From the NCBI GenBank assembly GCA_948907985.1, contig CAQWMM010000005.1:1-64000 (forward strand): 64,000 nucleotides of DNA. Reading direction: 5' to 3'. Position 1 is the first letter of the stretch, and every line of letters begins with the position of its first letter. Of this stretch, positions 26,123 through 34,474 are shown piece after piece. A program made the position numbers and the translations under genes. The DNA is from an uncultured Bacillota bacterium. Its GTDB lineage: Bacteria > Bacillota > Dehalobacteriia > UBA4068 > UBA4997. Under the pieces are notes generated by a model. That model saw nothing but the letters and a program-made list of their open reading frames with translations. It had not been told where the DNA came from and searched no databases.

Positions 26123-26623
26123 ATGATAGAAAAGCCGGCAGAGATTGACTTGCGGCCACTGGAGCCTGTTCTGGCGGAGTATGCCGCCAAACCGGGCTCT
26201 CTGATTACAATTTTGCAGCAGACGCAGGATATTTATGGTTATCTGCCCAAAGCGGCGCTGGCGGAAATCAGCCGGGCGGTGGGCGCAACGCCGGCCAAGG
26301 TGTTGGGCGTGGCCTCGTTTTACACCCAGTTTCGGCTGGAGCCGGTGGGGCGTTATCTGATTATGCTCTGCCAGGGAACGGCCTGCCATGTTAACGGCTC
26401 GGAAAGTATCAGCGCGATTATCAGCGAGGAGTTGGGCATTGCCGACGGCCAGACGACGGCGGACGGGCTTTTCAGCCTGAAGCACGTCGCCTGTTTGGGC
26501 TGCTGCTCTTTGGCCCCGGCCATGATGATTAACGGCGAGGTTTACGGTAATTTGACTGCCGATTCAGTCCGCAAGGTTCTGCGCGGCCTGCGTGATTCGG
26601 CTGTGTCGGAGGAGGAAAAATAA
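26123..26623 (+). CDS. NuoE-like [2Fe-2S] subunit of an electron-bifurcating transhydrogenase
   Basis: This is a 166-residue thioredoxin-fold ferredoxin. Cys83, Cys88, Cys124 and Cys128 (LCQGTACHV; VACLGCCSLAP) form the [2Fe-2S] ligand set of NuoE-type proteins, with the family helix GYLPKAALAEISRA before them. It passes electrons to or from the flavin subunit encoded next, whose start directly abuts its stop. The architecture of the three genes resembles Sporomusa-type Nfn (StnABC), where the small subunit is NuoE-like. ATG at 26123 after AAGGTGGG. Confidence 0.88.
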   Translation: MIEKPAEIDLRPLEPVLAEYAAKPGSLITILQQTQDIYGYLPKAALAEISRAVGATPAKVLGVASFYTQFRLEPVGRYLIMLCQGTACHVNGSESISAIISEELGIADGQTTADGLFSLKHVACLGCCSLAPAMMINGEVYGNLTADSVRKVLRGLRDSAVSEEEK

Positions 26624-28384
26624 ATGGCAATACGCGTGAAAATTGGTTTGGGCAGCTGTGGTATGGCAGCCGGCGCCCGACAGACGCAGACCGCTTTGGA
26701 CGAGGCTCTGACGGCGGCAGGCTCGGATATTCGCAGTGAGCGCACCGGCTGTATCGGCCTGTGTTTTGCCGAGCCGCTGGTAGAGGTGGTTGACGAGGCG
26801 GCGGGACAGAGCTGGTTTTATGGCCGGGTGGACGCGGCGGCGGCGGCCAAAATTGTGGACGGCCATATTTTGGGCGGTCAGCCGCAGACTGATCTGCTGC
26901 TGACTGATGAGGAACTGCATTTTTTACGCAGTCAGCACCGGGTGGCTCTGCGCAACTGCGGCGTAATTGATCCGGAAAATATCGACCACTATATTGAGCG
27001 GGGCGGCTATCAGGCTTTGCGCAAGGCGGTTGTGGAACTGGAGCCGGAAAAGATAATTGAGATTGTTAAAACCTCCGGCCTGCGGGGCCGGGGCGGGGCC
27101 GGGTTCCCCACCTGGTTTAAGTGGGACGCCTGCCGTAAAGCCGAGGGCGACGTGAAATATGTGATCTGTAATGCGGACGAGGGCGACCCCGGCGCGTTTA
27201 TGGACCGCAGTGTTTTAGAGAGCGACCCGCACAGCGTTTTGGAGGGCATGGCGATTGCCGCGCGGGCGATTGGCAGCAGCCAGGGCGTAATTTATGTGCG
27301 CGCTGAATATCCGTTGAGTATTCACCGGCTGGAGCTGGCGATGCGGGCGGCCAGAGAACGCGGCTTTTTGGGCCAAAATATCTTTGGCAGCGGCTGGGAT
27401 TTTGATATTTACATCAAGGCCGGCGCGGGCGCTTTCGTCTGCGGCGAGGAAACGGCGCTGCTGGCCTCGCTGGAGGGTGAGCGCGGCATGCCGCGGCTGA
27501 AGCCGCCTTTCCCGGCGCAAAAAGGTTTTTGGCAACGCCCCAGCAACATCAATAACGTGGAAACTTTTGCCAATGTGGCCTGGATTATCAATAACGGCGG
27601 AGAGGCCTTTGCCGCTATGGGAACGGCAACCAGCAAAGGCACCAAGGTTTTTGCGCTGGCCGGTAAAATTAAGCGCGGCGGCCTGGTGGAGGTGCCAATG
27701 GGTATGACTCTGCGCGAGGTGATTTTTGACATTGGCGGCGGCGTTAAAGGCGGCGGCCAGTTTAAGGCGGTGCAGATGGGCGGCCCCTCCGGCGGCTGTA
27801 TCCCGGCCAGCCTGCTGGATACGCCGGTGGATTATGAAAGCATTAGCCAAACCGGGGCGATTATGGGCAGCGGCGGTATGATTATTATGGACGACAGCAC
27901 TTGTATGGTAGATATGGCGCGGTTCTTTTTGGACTTTACGCAAAAGGAAAGCTGTGGCAAGTGTATTCATTGCCGGATTGGCACCAAACGAATGCTGGAA
28001 ATTTTGGAGCGTATCACCAAAGGCGAGGGGCAGCCGGGCGATGTGGAGCTTTTGCAGGAGCTGGGGCGGCAGATTCAGGCTGGCTCGCTCTGCGGATTAG
28101 GCGCGTCGGCCCCCAACCCGGCGCTTAGCACAATTCGCTATTTTGCCGACGAGTATCGGGCGCATATTGAAGAGCATAAATGCCCCAGCCATAGCTGCCG
28201 GCCCTTGCTGCAATATCGTATTAAGCCGGATAAGTGCCGGGGCTGTTCGCTTTGCGCCCGCAAATGCCCGGTAGGGGCGATCAGCGGCGAACTGCGCGAG
28301 GTTTTTGTCATTGATATGGATAAATGTATTAAATGCGGCAACTGCGCTGCAACCTGCCGTTTTGGCGCGGTGGAAACAGTATAA
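26624..28384 (+). CDS. NuoF-like NADH/FMN subunit with C-terminal ferredoxin domain
   Basis: This is a 586-residue protein. It has an N-terminal thioredoxin-like [2Fe-2S] domain (~1-90, GSCGMAAGA, CIGLCFAEP) and a NuoF core with the FMN/NADH site (GLRGRGGAGFPTWFKW; CNADEGDPGAFMDRS; GAGAFVCGEETALLASLEG). The [4Fe-4S] ligands ESCGKCIHCR come next, and two ferredoxin-type clusters close the protein (CRGCSLCARKCPVGA; CIKCGNCAATCRFGA). It is the likely NAD(H)- and flavin-based bifurcating subunit, cytoplasmic, with no membrane segments. Similar proteins are HydB of bifurcating hydrogenases and the NuoF-like subunit of Stn; the GltD-fused partner downstream and the lack of a hydrogenase subunit favour Stn. 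Confidence 0.9.
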   Translation: MAIRVKIGLGSCGMAAGARQTQTALDEALTAAGSDIRSERTGCIGLCFAEPLVEVVDEAAGQSWFYGRVDAAAAAKIVDGHILGGQPQTDLLLTDEELHFLRSQHRVALRNCGVIDPENIDHYIERGGYQALRKAVVELEPEKIIEIVKTSGLRGRGGAGFPTWFKWDACRKAEGDVKYVICNADEGDPGAFMDRSVLESDPHSVLEGMAIAARAIGSSQGVIYVRAEYPLSIHRLELAMRAARERGFLGQNIFGSGWDFDIYIKAGAGAFVCGEETALLASLEGERGMPRLKPPFPAQKGFWQRPSNINNVETFANVAWIINNGGEAFAAMGTATSKGTKVFALAGKIKRGGLVEVPMGMTLREVIFDIGGGVKGGGQFKAVQMGGPSGGCIPASLLDTPVDYESISQTGAIMGSGGMIIMDDSTCMVDMARFFLDFTQKESCGKCIHCRIGTKRMLEILERITKGEGQPGDVELLQELGRQIQAGSLCGLGASAPNPALSTIRYFADEYRAHIEEHKCPSHSCRPLLQYRIKPDKCRGCSLCARKCPVGAISGELREVFVIDMDKCIKCGNCAATCRFGAVETV

Positions 28385-28398
28385 GGGAGGCTGGATTA

Positions 28399-31300
28399 AT
28401 GGCAGAAAATAAAAAAATGTTTACATTAACCATCGACGGCCAAAAGCTGACGGCCACTGCCGGCGAAACCATTTTGGCGGTGGCGCGCCGGGCCGGGATT
28501 GAGATCCCCACCCTGTGCCATAACGACAGTCTGAAGCCTTACGGCGCCTGCGGCCTTTGCGTGGTGGCTATGGAGGGCAGCCCGCGGCTGTTCCGCGCCT
28601 GTGCGACGGAGGCGGCTGAGGGGCAGGTTATTTATACCGATACCGAGGCGGTGGTGAGCGCCCGCCGTACTGCTTTGGAGCTGCTGCTTTCCAATCATAA
28701 GGGGGATTGCGCCGCCCCCTGCCAGCTGGCTTGCCCGGCCGGAACCGATTGTCAGGGCTATGTTGGGCTGATCGCCAATAATCGCTTTGCCGAGGCCTTG
28801 CAGCTGATTAAAGAGAGTTATCCGATTCCGGCCTCTTTGGGGCGGGTTTGCCCGCACCCCTGCGAAACGGCTTGCCGCCGCGCCAAGGTGGAGCAGCCAA
28901 TTAGTCTGGCACGGCTGAAACAATTTGTCGCCGACGTGGATTTGAACACCGGCAGCCCTTATCTGCCGGCTAAAAAGCCGGCCACCGGTAAGCGTGTGGC
29001 GGTGGTGGGCGGCGGCCCCGCCGGTTTGACGCTGGCCTATTTTATGGCGCTGGCCGGTCATCAGGCGGTGATTTTTGAGATGATGCCCCAAGCCGGCGGT
29101 ATGCTGCGCTATGGCATACCGGAATATCGCCTGCCTAAAAATATTCTGGATATGGAAATTGCCCTGATTGAAAAGTTGGGCGTAGAAATTCGCACTAAAT
29201 GTATGCTGGGGCGGGATGTGCAGTTTGCGGATTTGCAGCGGGATTTTGACGCTGTTTATCTGGCCAACGGCGCCTGGCAGAGCGCCGGCCTGCGCTGCGA
29301 GGGCGAAACCCTGCCCGGCGTGGTGGGCGGCATTGACTTTTTGGGCAATGTGGCCCTGGGCAAGCTAAGCAAATTGGGCGGCCGCGTGGCGGTGGTGGGC
29401 GGCGGCAACACCGCTATGGACGCCTGCCGTACGGCGGTACGCCTGGGCGCGCAGGAGGTTTATGTGCTTTACCGGCGCACCGAGGCGGAAATGCCGGCGG
29501 AGGATGTGGAAATTCGCGAGGCCCGCGAGGAGGGCGTGCAGTTTAAGTTTCTGGTAGCGCCCACCCGGATTATTGGCCATGCCCAGCATGGCCGCGCGGT
29601 GGCGATTGAACTGCAAAAAATGGAACTGGGCGAGCCGGACGAAAGCGGCCGCCGCAAACCGGTGCCGGTGCCGGGCGGTATTGAAACCCTGCCGGTGGAT
29701 CTGGTGATTGCGGCGATCGGCCAAAAGGTGGTGCCGCTTAACCTGGGTGAGGGCGCGCCGGAGCTGCAATATACCAAATGGCAGACGATTGCCGCCGACG
29801 AACGCACCTACGCGACCTCTATCCCCGGGGTTTTTGCCGGCGGCGACGCGATTAACGACGGCCCGGGTATTGCGGTGCAGGCGGTGGCGCATGCCAAACA
29901 GGCCGCCAAGGTTATCGACGAATATTTGCGCACTGGGCAGGTTGACGCGGCTTTAAATGCAGAAAAATATTTGCATAAAAACGGCGAACCGGACGCGGAA
30001 TTTTTCAAAACCAAATCGCGGGTGCAGCGGGTTTCAATCAGTTATCTGCACCCGGAATACCGCAAGAGCAATTTTATGGAAGTGGCCAAGGGCTTTGAGC
30101 CAATGGAGGCTATGTATGAGGCCAGCCGCTGTTTGGAGTGCGGCTGCGGCGATGTTTTTGAATGCCGTCTGCTGCATTATGCCCGACAATATAATGTACA
30201 GCCGCAAAAATACGCGGGTGAGATTAATATAACGCCTAAGGATGACAGCCACCGTTTTATTGTGCGGGATATGAGCAAGTGTATTTTGTGCGGTAACTGC
30301 GTGCGCGCCTGCGAGGAAGTGGCCGGCGTGGGAGCGCTGGGCTTGGATGGGCGCGGTTTCCCCACGGTGGTGGGCGCTGATTTTGGTCTGCCGCTGGGCG
30401 ATAGCAGCTGCCGGGGCTGCGGCCAGTGCGTGGCGGTGTGCCCCACCGGCGCTTTGCAGGAACGCCAGCCCTGGGAAAAGCCGGTGCCGCTGGATTGTGA
30501 AACACAGAGCGGCGTTTGTAACTTCTGCGGCAATGGCTGTAACTTGCAAATTAAACATAAAGGCGACTATCTGGTTAAGGTAGAGCCAGCCGAGGGCGGC
30601 AGACTTTGCCAGACCGGGCGTTTTGGCTATCCGCACGCCATGACGGCCACCGGCGCGCCGACCGCCGGTATTGATTTTGGGCAGGGCATGACGGAGGCCC
30701 GGGCGGCGGACGCTCTGCGCGCGGCGGCCGCGGCGATTAATTCGCTGCGCGAAACCGACGGCACCGACACCATCGGCGTGGCGGTGGGCGATCAGCTGAC
30801 CAGTGAAGAACTGTTCCTGTTGAAGTTTATGGCCGAAGAAGTTATTGGGACGGAATATATTTATGCGCCTAATGCGGAAAGCGGCGGCCTGGGCGACGTC
30901 TGGGGTTTTGACGCATCTACGGCCACCGTGGCCGATGTGGAGGCGGCGGATTTGCTGCTGGTCTTTGGCGATGAACTGGCAGAAAATTACCCGATTTTGG
31001 GTTCTCGTCTGCAAAAGGGCGTTAAAGCCGGACAAAAACTGCTGTTGGTGGCCGATAAACCGGGCGTACTGGCGGACTTTGCGGCCAGTCTGTATCAGCC
31101 GCAGGGTAATTTGCAGCTTTTAAGCCAACTGGCGCAGGGCGGAGAGAGCGCGGCGGCGCAGGAAATTTTGGCGGCTTTGGCCGGGGCGAAACGCCCGGTT
31201 TTGCTGCTGGACCGAAGCCGGCTGACGCGTGAGGCGGCGCAGTGTGTGGCGGCGCTGGCGGCTGGGGGCGGCAAACAGCTGCCGGTTTTGCAGTTGCAGG

Positions 31301-31893
31301 CCAGAGCCAACAGCCAGACGGTGCGCGCTTTGGGAATCCAGCGGAATATGCGGCAGCTGGCGGCGGATATTGCTGCCGGCAAGCTGAAAGGTCTGTTGCT
31401 TTTCGGTGTGGATTTGCCGGCGGAATTGGCCGAAAATATGGAATTTGTGCTGGAGGCCGACGCTGGTTATGGCCGGGCTTATCCTTATGCCTCGGTGCTG
31501 CTGCCGCTGGCCGGGTTCGGCGCGGTAACCGGCAGCTACGTCAATTTTGAGGGCCGTTTGCAAAAGGTTCAGGCGGCGGTGCGTCCCAATTTGGGCGAAG
31601 AGAACTGGCAGCTTTTGGCCGGCCTGGTCAACGCCTTAAATCGCAATTACAAATTTACGGATTTACAGCAAATTCGCGACGGTTTGGCGGCAGCCTGCCC
31701 GGAATATGCGGCGGCCTTGTCAGCAGCTGCCGGCGCGGCGGTTTATTTGAGCGCGGACGGTAAATTGCCCCAAACCCCGGCAGTTTTGCCGGCGGAACTT
31801 AAGCTTGCCGATAATTTGGCGGCACTGCCTTTTGCCCGGGAATATGAGCAGGCCAGCACGGCGGTAAAAAGCTGGCAAAAAATGAAGGTGTGA
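28399..31893 (+). CDS. NuoG/GltD fusion subunit (Sporomusa-type Nfn large subunit-like)
   Basis: This 1164-residue fusion starts with a [2Fe-2S] NuoG-like domain (IPTLCHNDSLKPYGACGLC). A GltD/NfnB-like module follows (~105-530) with Cys-rich cluster sites (CAAPCQLACPAGTDC; CPHPCETACRR), FAD Rossmann VAVVGGGPAGLTLAY and NAD(P) Rossmann VAVVGGGNTAMDACR. Next are two [4Fe-4S] motifs (CILCGNCVRACEE; CRGCGQCVAVCPTGA) and a molybdopterin-oxidoreductase-like region (CNFCGNGCNLQIK) too reduced to be a full formate dehydrogenase. YRRTEAEMPA after the second Rossmann fold suits NADP binding. Together with the two upstream subunits it fits ferredoxin/NADH/NADPH electron confurcation as in StnABC. ATG at 28399 after GGGAGG. 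Confidence 0.85.
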   Translation: MAENKKMFTLTIDGQKLTATAGETILAVARRAGIEIPTLCHNDSLKPYGACGLCVVAMEGSPRLFRACATEAAEGQVIYTDTEAVVSARRTALELLLSNHKGDCAAPCQLACPAGTDCQGYVGLIANNRFAEALQLIKESYPIPASLGRVCPHPCETACRRAKVEQPISLARLKQFVADVDLNTGSPYLPAKKPATGKRVAVVGGGPAGLTLAYFMALAGHQAVIFEMMPQAGGMLRYGIPEYRLPKNILDMEIALIEKLGVEIRTKCMLGRDVQFADLQRDFDAVYLANGAWQSAGLRCEGETLPGVVGGIDFLGNVALGKLSKLGGRVAVVGGGNTAMDACRTAVRLGAQEVYVLYRRTEAEMPAEDVEIREAREEGVQFKFLVAPTRIIGHAQHGRAVAIELQKMELGEPDESGRRKPVPVPGGIETLPVDLVIAAIGQKVVPLNLGEGAPELQYTKWQTIAADERTYATSIPGVFAGGDAINDGPGIAVQAVAHAKQAAKVIDEYLRTGQVDAALNAEKYLHKNGEPDAEFFKTKSRVQRVSISYLHPEYRKSNFMEVAKGFEPMEAMYEASRCLECGCGDVFECRLLHYARQYNVQPQKYAGEINITPKDDSHRFIVRDMSKCILCGNCVRACEEVAGVGALGLDGRGFPTVVGADFGLPLGDSSCRGCGQCVAVCPTGALQERQPWEKPVPLDCETQSGVCNFCGNGCNLQIKHKGDYLVKVEPAEGGRLCQTGRFGYPHAMTATGAPTAGIDFGQGMTEARAADALRAAAAAINSLRETDGTDTIGVAVGDQLTSEELFLLKFMAEEVIGTEYIYAPNAESGGLGDVWGFDASTATVADVEAADLLLVFGDELAENYPILGSRLQKGVKAGQKLLLVADKPGVLADFAASLYQPQGNLQLLSQLAQGGESAAAQEILAALAGAKRPVLLLDRSRLTREAAQCVAALAAGGGKQLPVLQLQARANSQTVRALGIQRNMRQLAADIAAGKLKGLLLFGVDLPAELAENMEFVLEADAGYGRAYPYASVLLPLAGFGAVTGSYVNFEGRLQKVQAAVRPNLGEENWQLLAGLVNALNRNYKFTDLQQIRDGLAAACPEYAAALSAAAGAAVYLSADGKLPQTPAVLPAELKLADNLAALPFAREYEQASTAVKSWQKMKV

Positions 31894-31895
31894 TT

Positions 31896-32822
31896 ATGCG
31901 GCAAAATTTTGATGCGGCCGCTTATGTGCAGGCGCGGCAAAAGCTGATTAACAACGCGCTGGCGGCGGAAATGGAGAGGGCGGGCCGGACGGCCCCGCCC
32001 GGCGCTGGTGTGGAGCGGCTGCTGGCGGCTATGGAATACAGCCTGCTGGCCGGTGGCAAAAGGCTGCGCCCGTTGCTGTTTCTGGCGGCGCTGGAAAGCA
32101 TCGGCCAGGTGGAGGAGAACGAACTGGCGGCTTATCTGCCTTTCGCCTGCGGCATTGAAATGCTGCACACCTATTCTTTGATTCATGACGACCTGCCGGC
32201 GATGGATAACGACGCTCTGCGGCGGGGGCGGCCCAGCTGCCACAAAGCTTTTGACGAGGCGACGGCAATTTTGGCCGGCGACGGCCTGTTGACGCATTGT
32301 TTTTGCTGCCTGCTGGCGGCCGGCGCGCCGGCGGAGCGGCTTGTTCAGGCCGGGCGGTATTTCGCCTGGCAGGCCGGCATTGGCGGTATGGTGAGCGGCC
32401 AGGCGCTGGATATTGATGCGGAAACGGCTGCGGAGCCGCTGAATTTGGCCGGTTTGCGCAAAATTCACGCCAGTAAAACCGGCGCGCTGTTGGAGTCTGC
32501 CATAGTTTGCGGCGGTATTCTGGCGGGAGCTGATGAGGCGCAAAAGCAGGCATTGAAAGAATTTGGCCGGCAGTTTGGTTTGGCTTTCCAGATAACCGAC
32601 GATATTTTGGATGTCGTGGGGGATGAAGCTAAACTGGGCAAACCGGTGGGCAGCGATGCGGCCAACAATAAAACCACTTATGTTTCGCTGTTGGGCCTGG
32701 CGGGAGCCGGGCAGGCGGCGCAGGCGGCTATGACAGCGGCCCGGGATGCTTTGGAGCCGTTGGGCGAGTCGGGGCGGCTGCTTGGGGCTTTGACGGATTA
32801 TTATTGCAGGCGGGATAACTGA
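31896..32822 (+). CDS. ispA: Farnesyl/geranyl diphosphate synthase
   Basis: This 308-residue prenyl transferase carries the first Asp-rich motif DDLPAMDND with the IspA-type two-residue insertion, GGKRLRPLL, GQALDID and the second Asp-rich motif DDILDVVGD. It condenses IPP with DMAPP/GPP to farnesyl diphosphate for undecaprenyl and quinone precursors. The start is two bases after the preceding stop, with AAGGTG overlapping the previous gene end, so it is translationally coupled to the transhydrogenase genes although functionally unrelated. Confidence 0.92.
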   Translation: MRQNFDAAAYVQARQKLINNALAAEMERAGRTAPPGAGVERLLAAMEYSLLAGGKRLRPLLFLAALESIGQVEENELAAYLPFACGIEMLHTYSLIHDDLPAMDNDALRRGRPSCHKAFDEATAILAGDGLLTHCFCCLLAAGAPAERLVQAGRYFAWQAGIGGMVSGQALDIDAETAAEPLNLAGLRKIHASKTGALLESAIVCGGILAGADEAQKQALKEFGRQFGLAFQITDDILDVVGDEAKLGKPVGSDAANNKTTYVSLLGLAGAGQAAQAAMTAARDALEPLGESGRLLGALTDYYCRRDN

Positions 32823-32843
32823 AAAACAGGAGGGGGAAGCACT

Positions 32844-33191
32844 ATGCCTTATATCAGAATGGCAACGTCTCAACAACTGACTGCCGCGCAAAAGGACGAT
32901 TTTAAAAGCGGGCTGGCGGAGATTATCGGCTTGATACCGGGCAAAACTGAGGCGGCCTTGATGGTAGAAGTCGACGACGGCATAACGATGTATTTTAAGG
33001 GTGAAAAGCGCGCTTTGGCCTATTTGGACGCTAAATTTTCCGGCGATACGGAGTTTGAACATAAAAAACTGTTCACCGAGGCTGCCTGCGCTTTGACGCA
33101 AAAGGTCTGCGGTCTGCCGCCGGACGCGGTTTATCTGACTTACAGCGTCTTTAATGAATGGGGAACCGGCGGAACCTTAAAGGCGCGTTAA
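32844..33191 (+). CDS. Tautomerase/MIF-superfamily protein
   Basis: The 115-residue protein starts MPYIRMAT, giving an exposed N-terminal proline after Met removal, the catalytic base of the tautomerase superfamily. The core LIPGKTEAALMVEVDDGITM fits the MIF-related phenylpyruvate tautomerase subgroup found in Firmicutes. Physiological substrate unknown. AGGAGGGGG precedes the ATG; it is 21 bp after ispA. Confidence 0.78.
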   Translation: MPYIRMATSQQLTAAQKDDFKSGLAEIIGLIPGKTEAALMVEVDDGITMYFKGEKRALAYLDAKFSGDTEFEHKKLFTEAACALTQKVCGLPPDAVYLTYSVFNEWGTGGTLKAR

Positions 33192-33208
33192 ATACTTGCT
33201 GAAAATAC

Positions 33209-33237
33209 TTGATTAATTGCGGCGGGCGTTATATAAT
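33209..33237 (+). promoter_or_regulatory. Promoter for the aldo-keto reductase gene
   Basis: TTGATT (33209-33214), 17-bp spacer, TATAAT (33232-33237), leader of about 55 bases. Confidence 0.7.
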
Positions 33238-33297
33238 AAGGCTTTATAAAAGGTCTTTAATTTAGCCTGAATTTAGTATGGGAGGAAGATTTGACAT

Positions 33298-34437
33298 ATG
33301 AAATATCGGGATCTGGGTAAGACCGGTCTTAAAGTCAGCGAGATTGGCCTGGGCTGCGAGGGTTTTATTAATCAGCCGGCGGCGAATGAAATGTTTGCGC
33401 AGGCCCTGGCGCAGGGCGTAAACTGCATGGATTTATACAGCCCTAATCCAGATTTGCATCGCCTGGTGGGCAGAAATATCACTGGCCGGCGGGCGGATTT
33501 TGTGTTGCAGGCGCATCTTTGTACTGCCTGGCAGAATGGGCAGTATAAAGCTACGCGTGATTTGACCGAGGTTCAGCAGGCTTTTGAATTGATGCTGCAA
33601 AATTTAGGTACTGATTATATTGACATTGGTATGATCCACTATGTGGATTCGGTGCAGCTTTGGCGGCAGATTGCCGAAGGCGGCATTTTGGCTTACGCCC
33701 GGGAGTTGAAAAAACAGGGGCGGATTCGGCATATCGGCGTTAGCAGCCATAACCCGGAGGCTGCGCTGGCCGCGGTGGCAAGCGGGGAGATTGAGGTTGT
33801 GATGTTCAGCGTTAACCCTTGCTATGATTTGCTGCCGGGTGATGAAGATTTGGAAAAACTCTGGGCGGATGAGAGCTACGCCCAACCCCTGTTAAATTTG
33901 GAGCCTAAGCGTGAAGAACTGTATGAAACCTGCCTGCGTTTGGGGGTGGGTATAACGGTGATGAAAGCTTTTGGCGGCGGCGACCTGCTGACTGACGATT
34001 CGCCGGCGGGGCGAAAGCTGACGGTTTGCCAATGCCTGCAATATGCGCTGGACCGACCGTCGGTGGCGGCGGTGATGGTGGGCGCTCATTCTCCGGAGGA
34101 GCTGGCGGCCAGCCTGCATTATGTCGAGGCCGACGCGGCAGAGCGGGATTATACGGCGGCTTTTGCCGATTTTCCGCGGATTAGCTGGCAGGGGCATTGT
34201 ATGTATTGCGGCCATTGCGCGCCTTGCCCGCAGGGGATTGATATTGCCGCGGTAACTAAATTTTTGAACCTGGCCCGGGCGCAGGGAGAAATCCCGGAAA
34301 CTGTGCGCGAGCATTACGCGGCGCTGCCAGTTACTGCCAGCGCCTGTATCGCCTGCGGAGCCTGCGCGCGCCGCTGTCCGTTTATGGTGGACGCGCCGGC
34401 CAATATGCAGGCGGCCAGAGAATTATTTGGTTATTAA
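33298..34437 (+). CDS. Aldo-keto reductase with C-terminal tandem [4Fe-4S] domain
   Basis: This is a 379-residue protein. The AKR barrel (MKYRDLGKTGLKVSEIGLGC) spans ~1-290. A ferredoxin-like tail has CMYCGHCAPCPQGIDI and CIACGACARRCPFMV. The family reduces carbonyls with NAD(P)H; the iron-sulfur form is common in anaerobes and may exchange electrons with ferredoxin. In the barrel the usual catalytic Tyr position near DLYSPNP and the conserved HYVD region can be seen. GGAGGAAG precedes the ATG. Confidence 0.85.
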   Translation: MKYRDLGKTGLKVSEIGLGCEGFINQPAANEMFAQALAQGVNCMDLYSPNPDLHRLVGRNITGRRADFVLQAHLCTAWQNGQYKATRDLTEVQQAFELMLQNLGTDYIDIGMIHYVDSVQLWRQIAEGGILAYARELKKQGRIRHIGVSSHNPEAALAAVASGEIEVVMFSVNPCYDLLPGDEDLEKLWADESYAQPLLNLEPKREELYETCLRLGVGITVMKAFGGGDLLTDDSPAGRKLTVCQCLQYALDRPSVAAVMVGAHSPEELAASLHYVEADAAERDYTAAFADFPRISWQGHCMYCGHCAPCPQGIDIAAVTKFLNLARAQGEIPETVREHYAALPVTASACIACGACARRCPFMVDAPANMQAARELFGY

Positions 34438-34474
34438 AATAGCGGGCGTAAATAAACCAAAACAGGAGATAGTT

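Noticed and set aside
30481..31893. Formate dehydrogenase catalytic subunit
   Set aside because: The molybdopterin-like region is too short and lacks the selenocysteine/cysteine active-site context and cofactor-binding C-terminal domain; it looks like a NuoG-type vestige.
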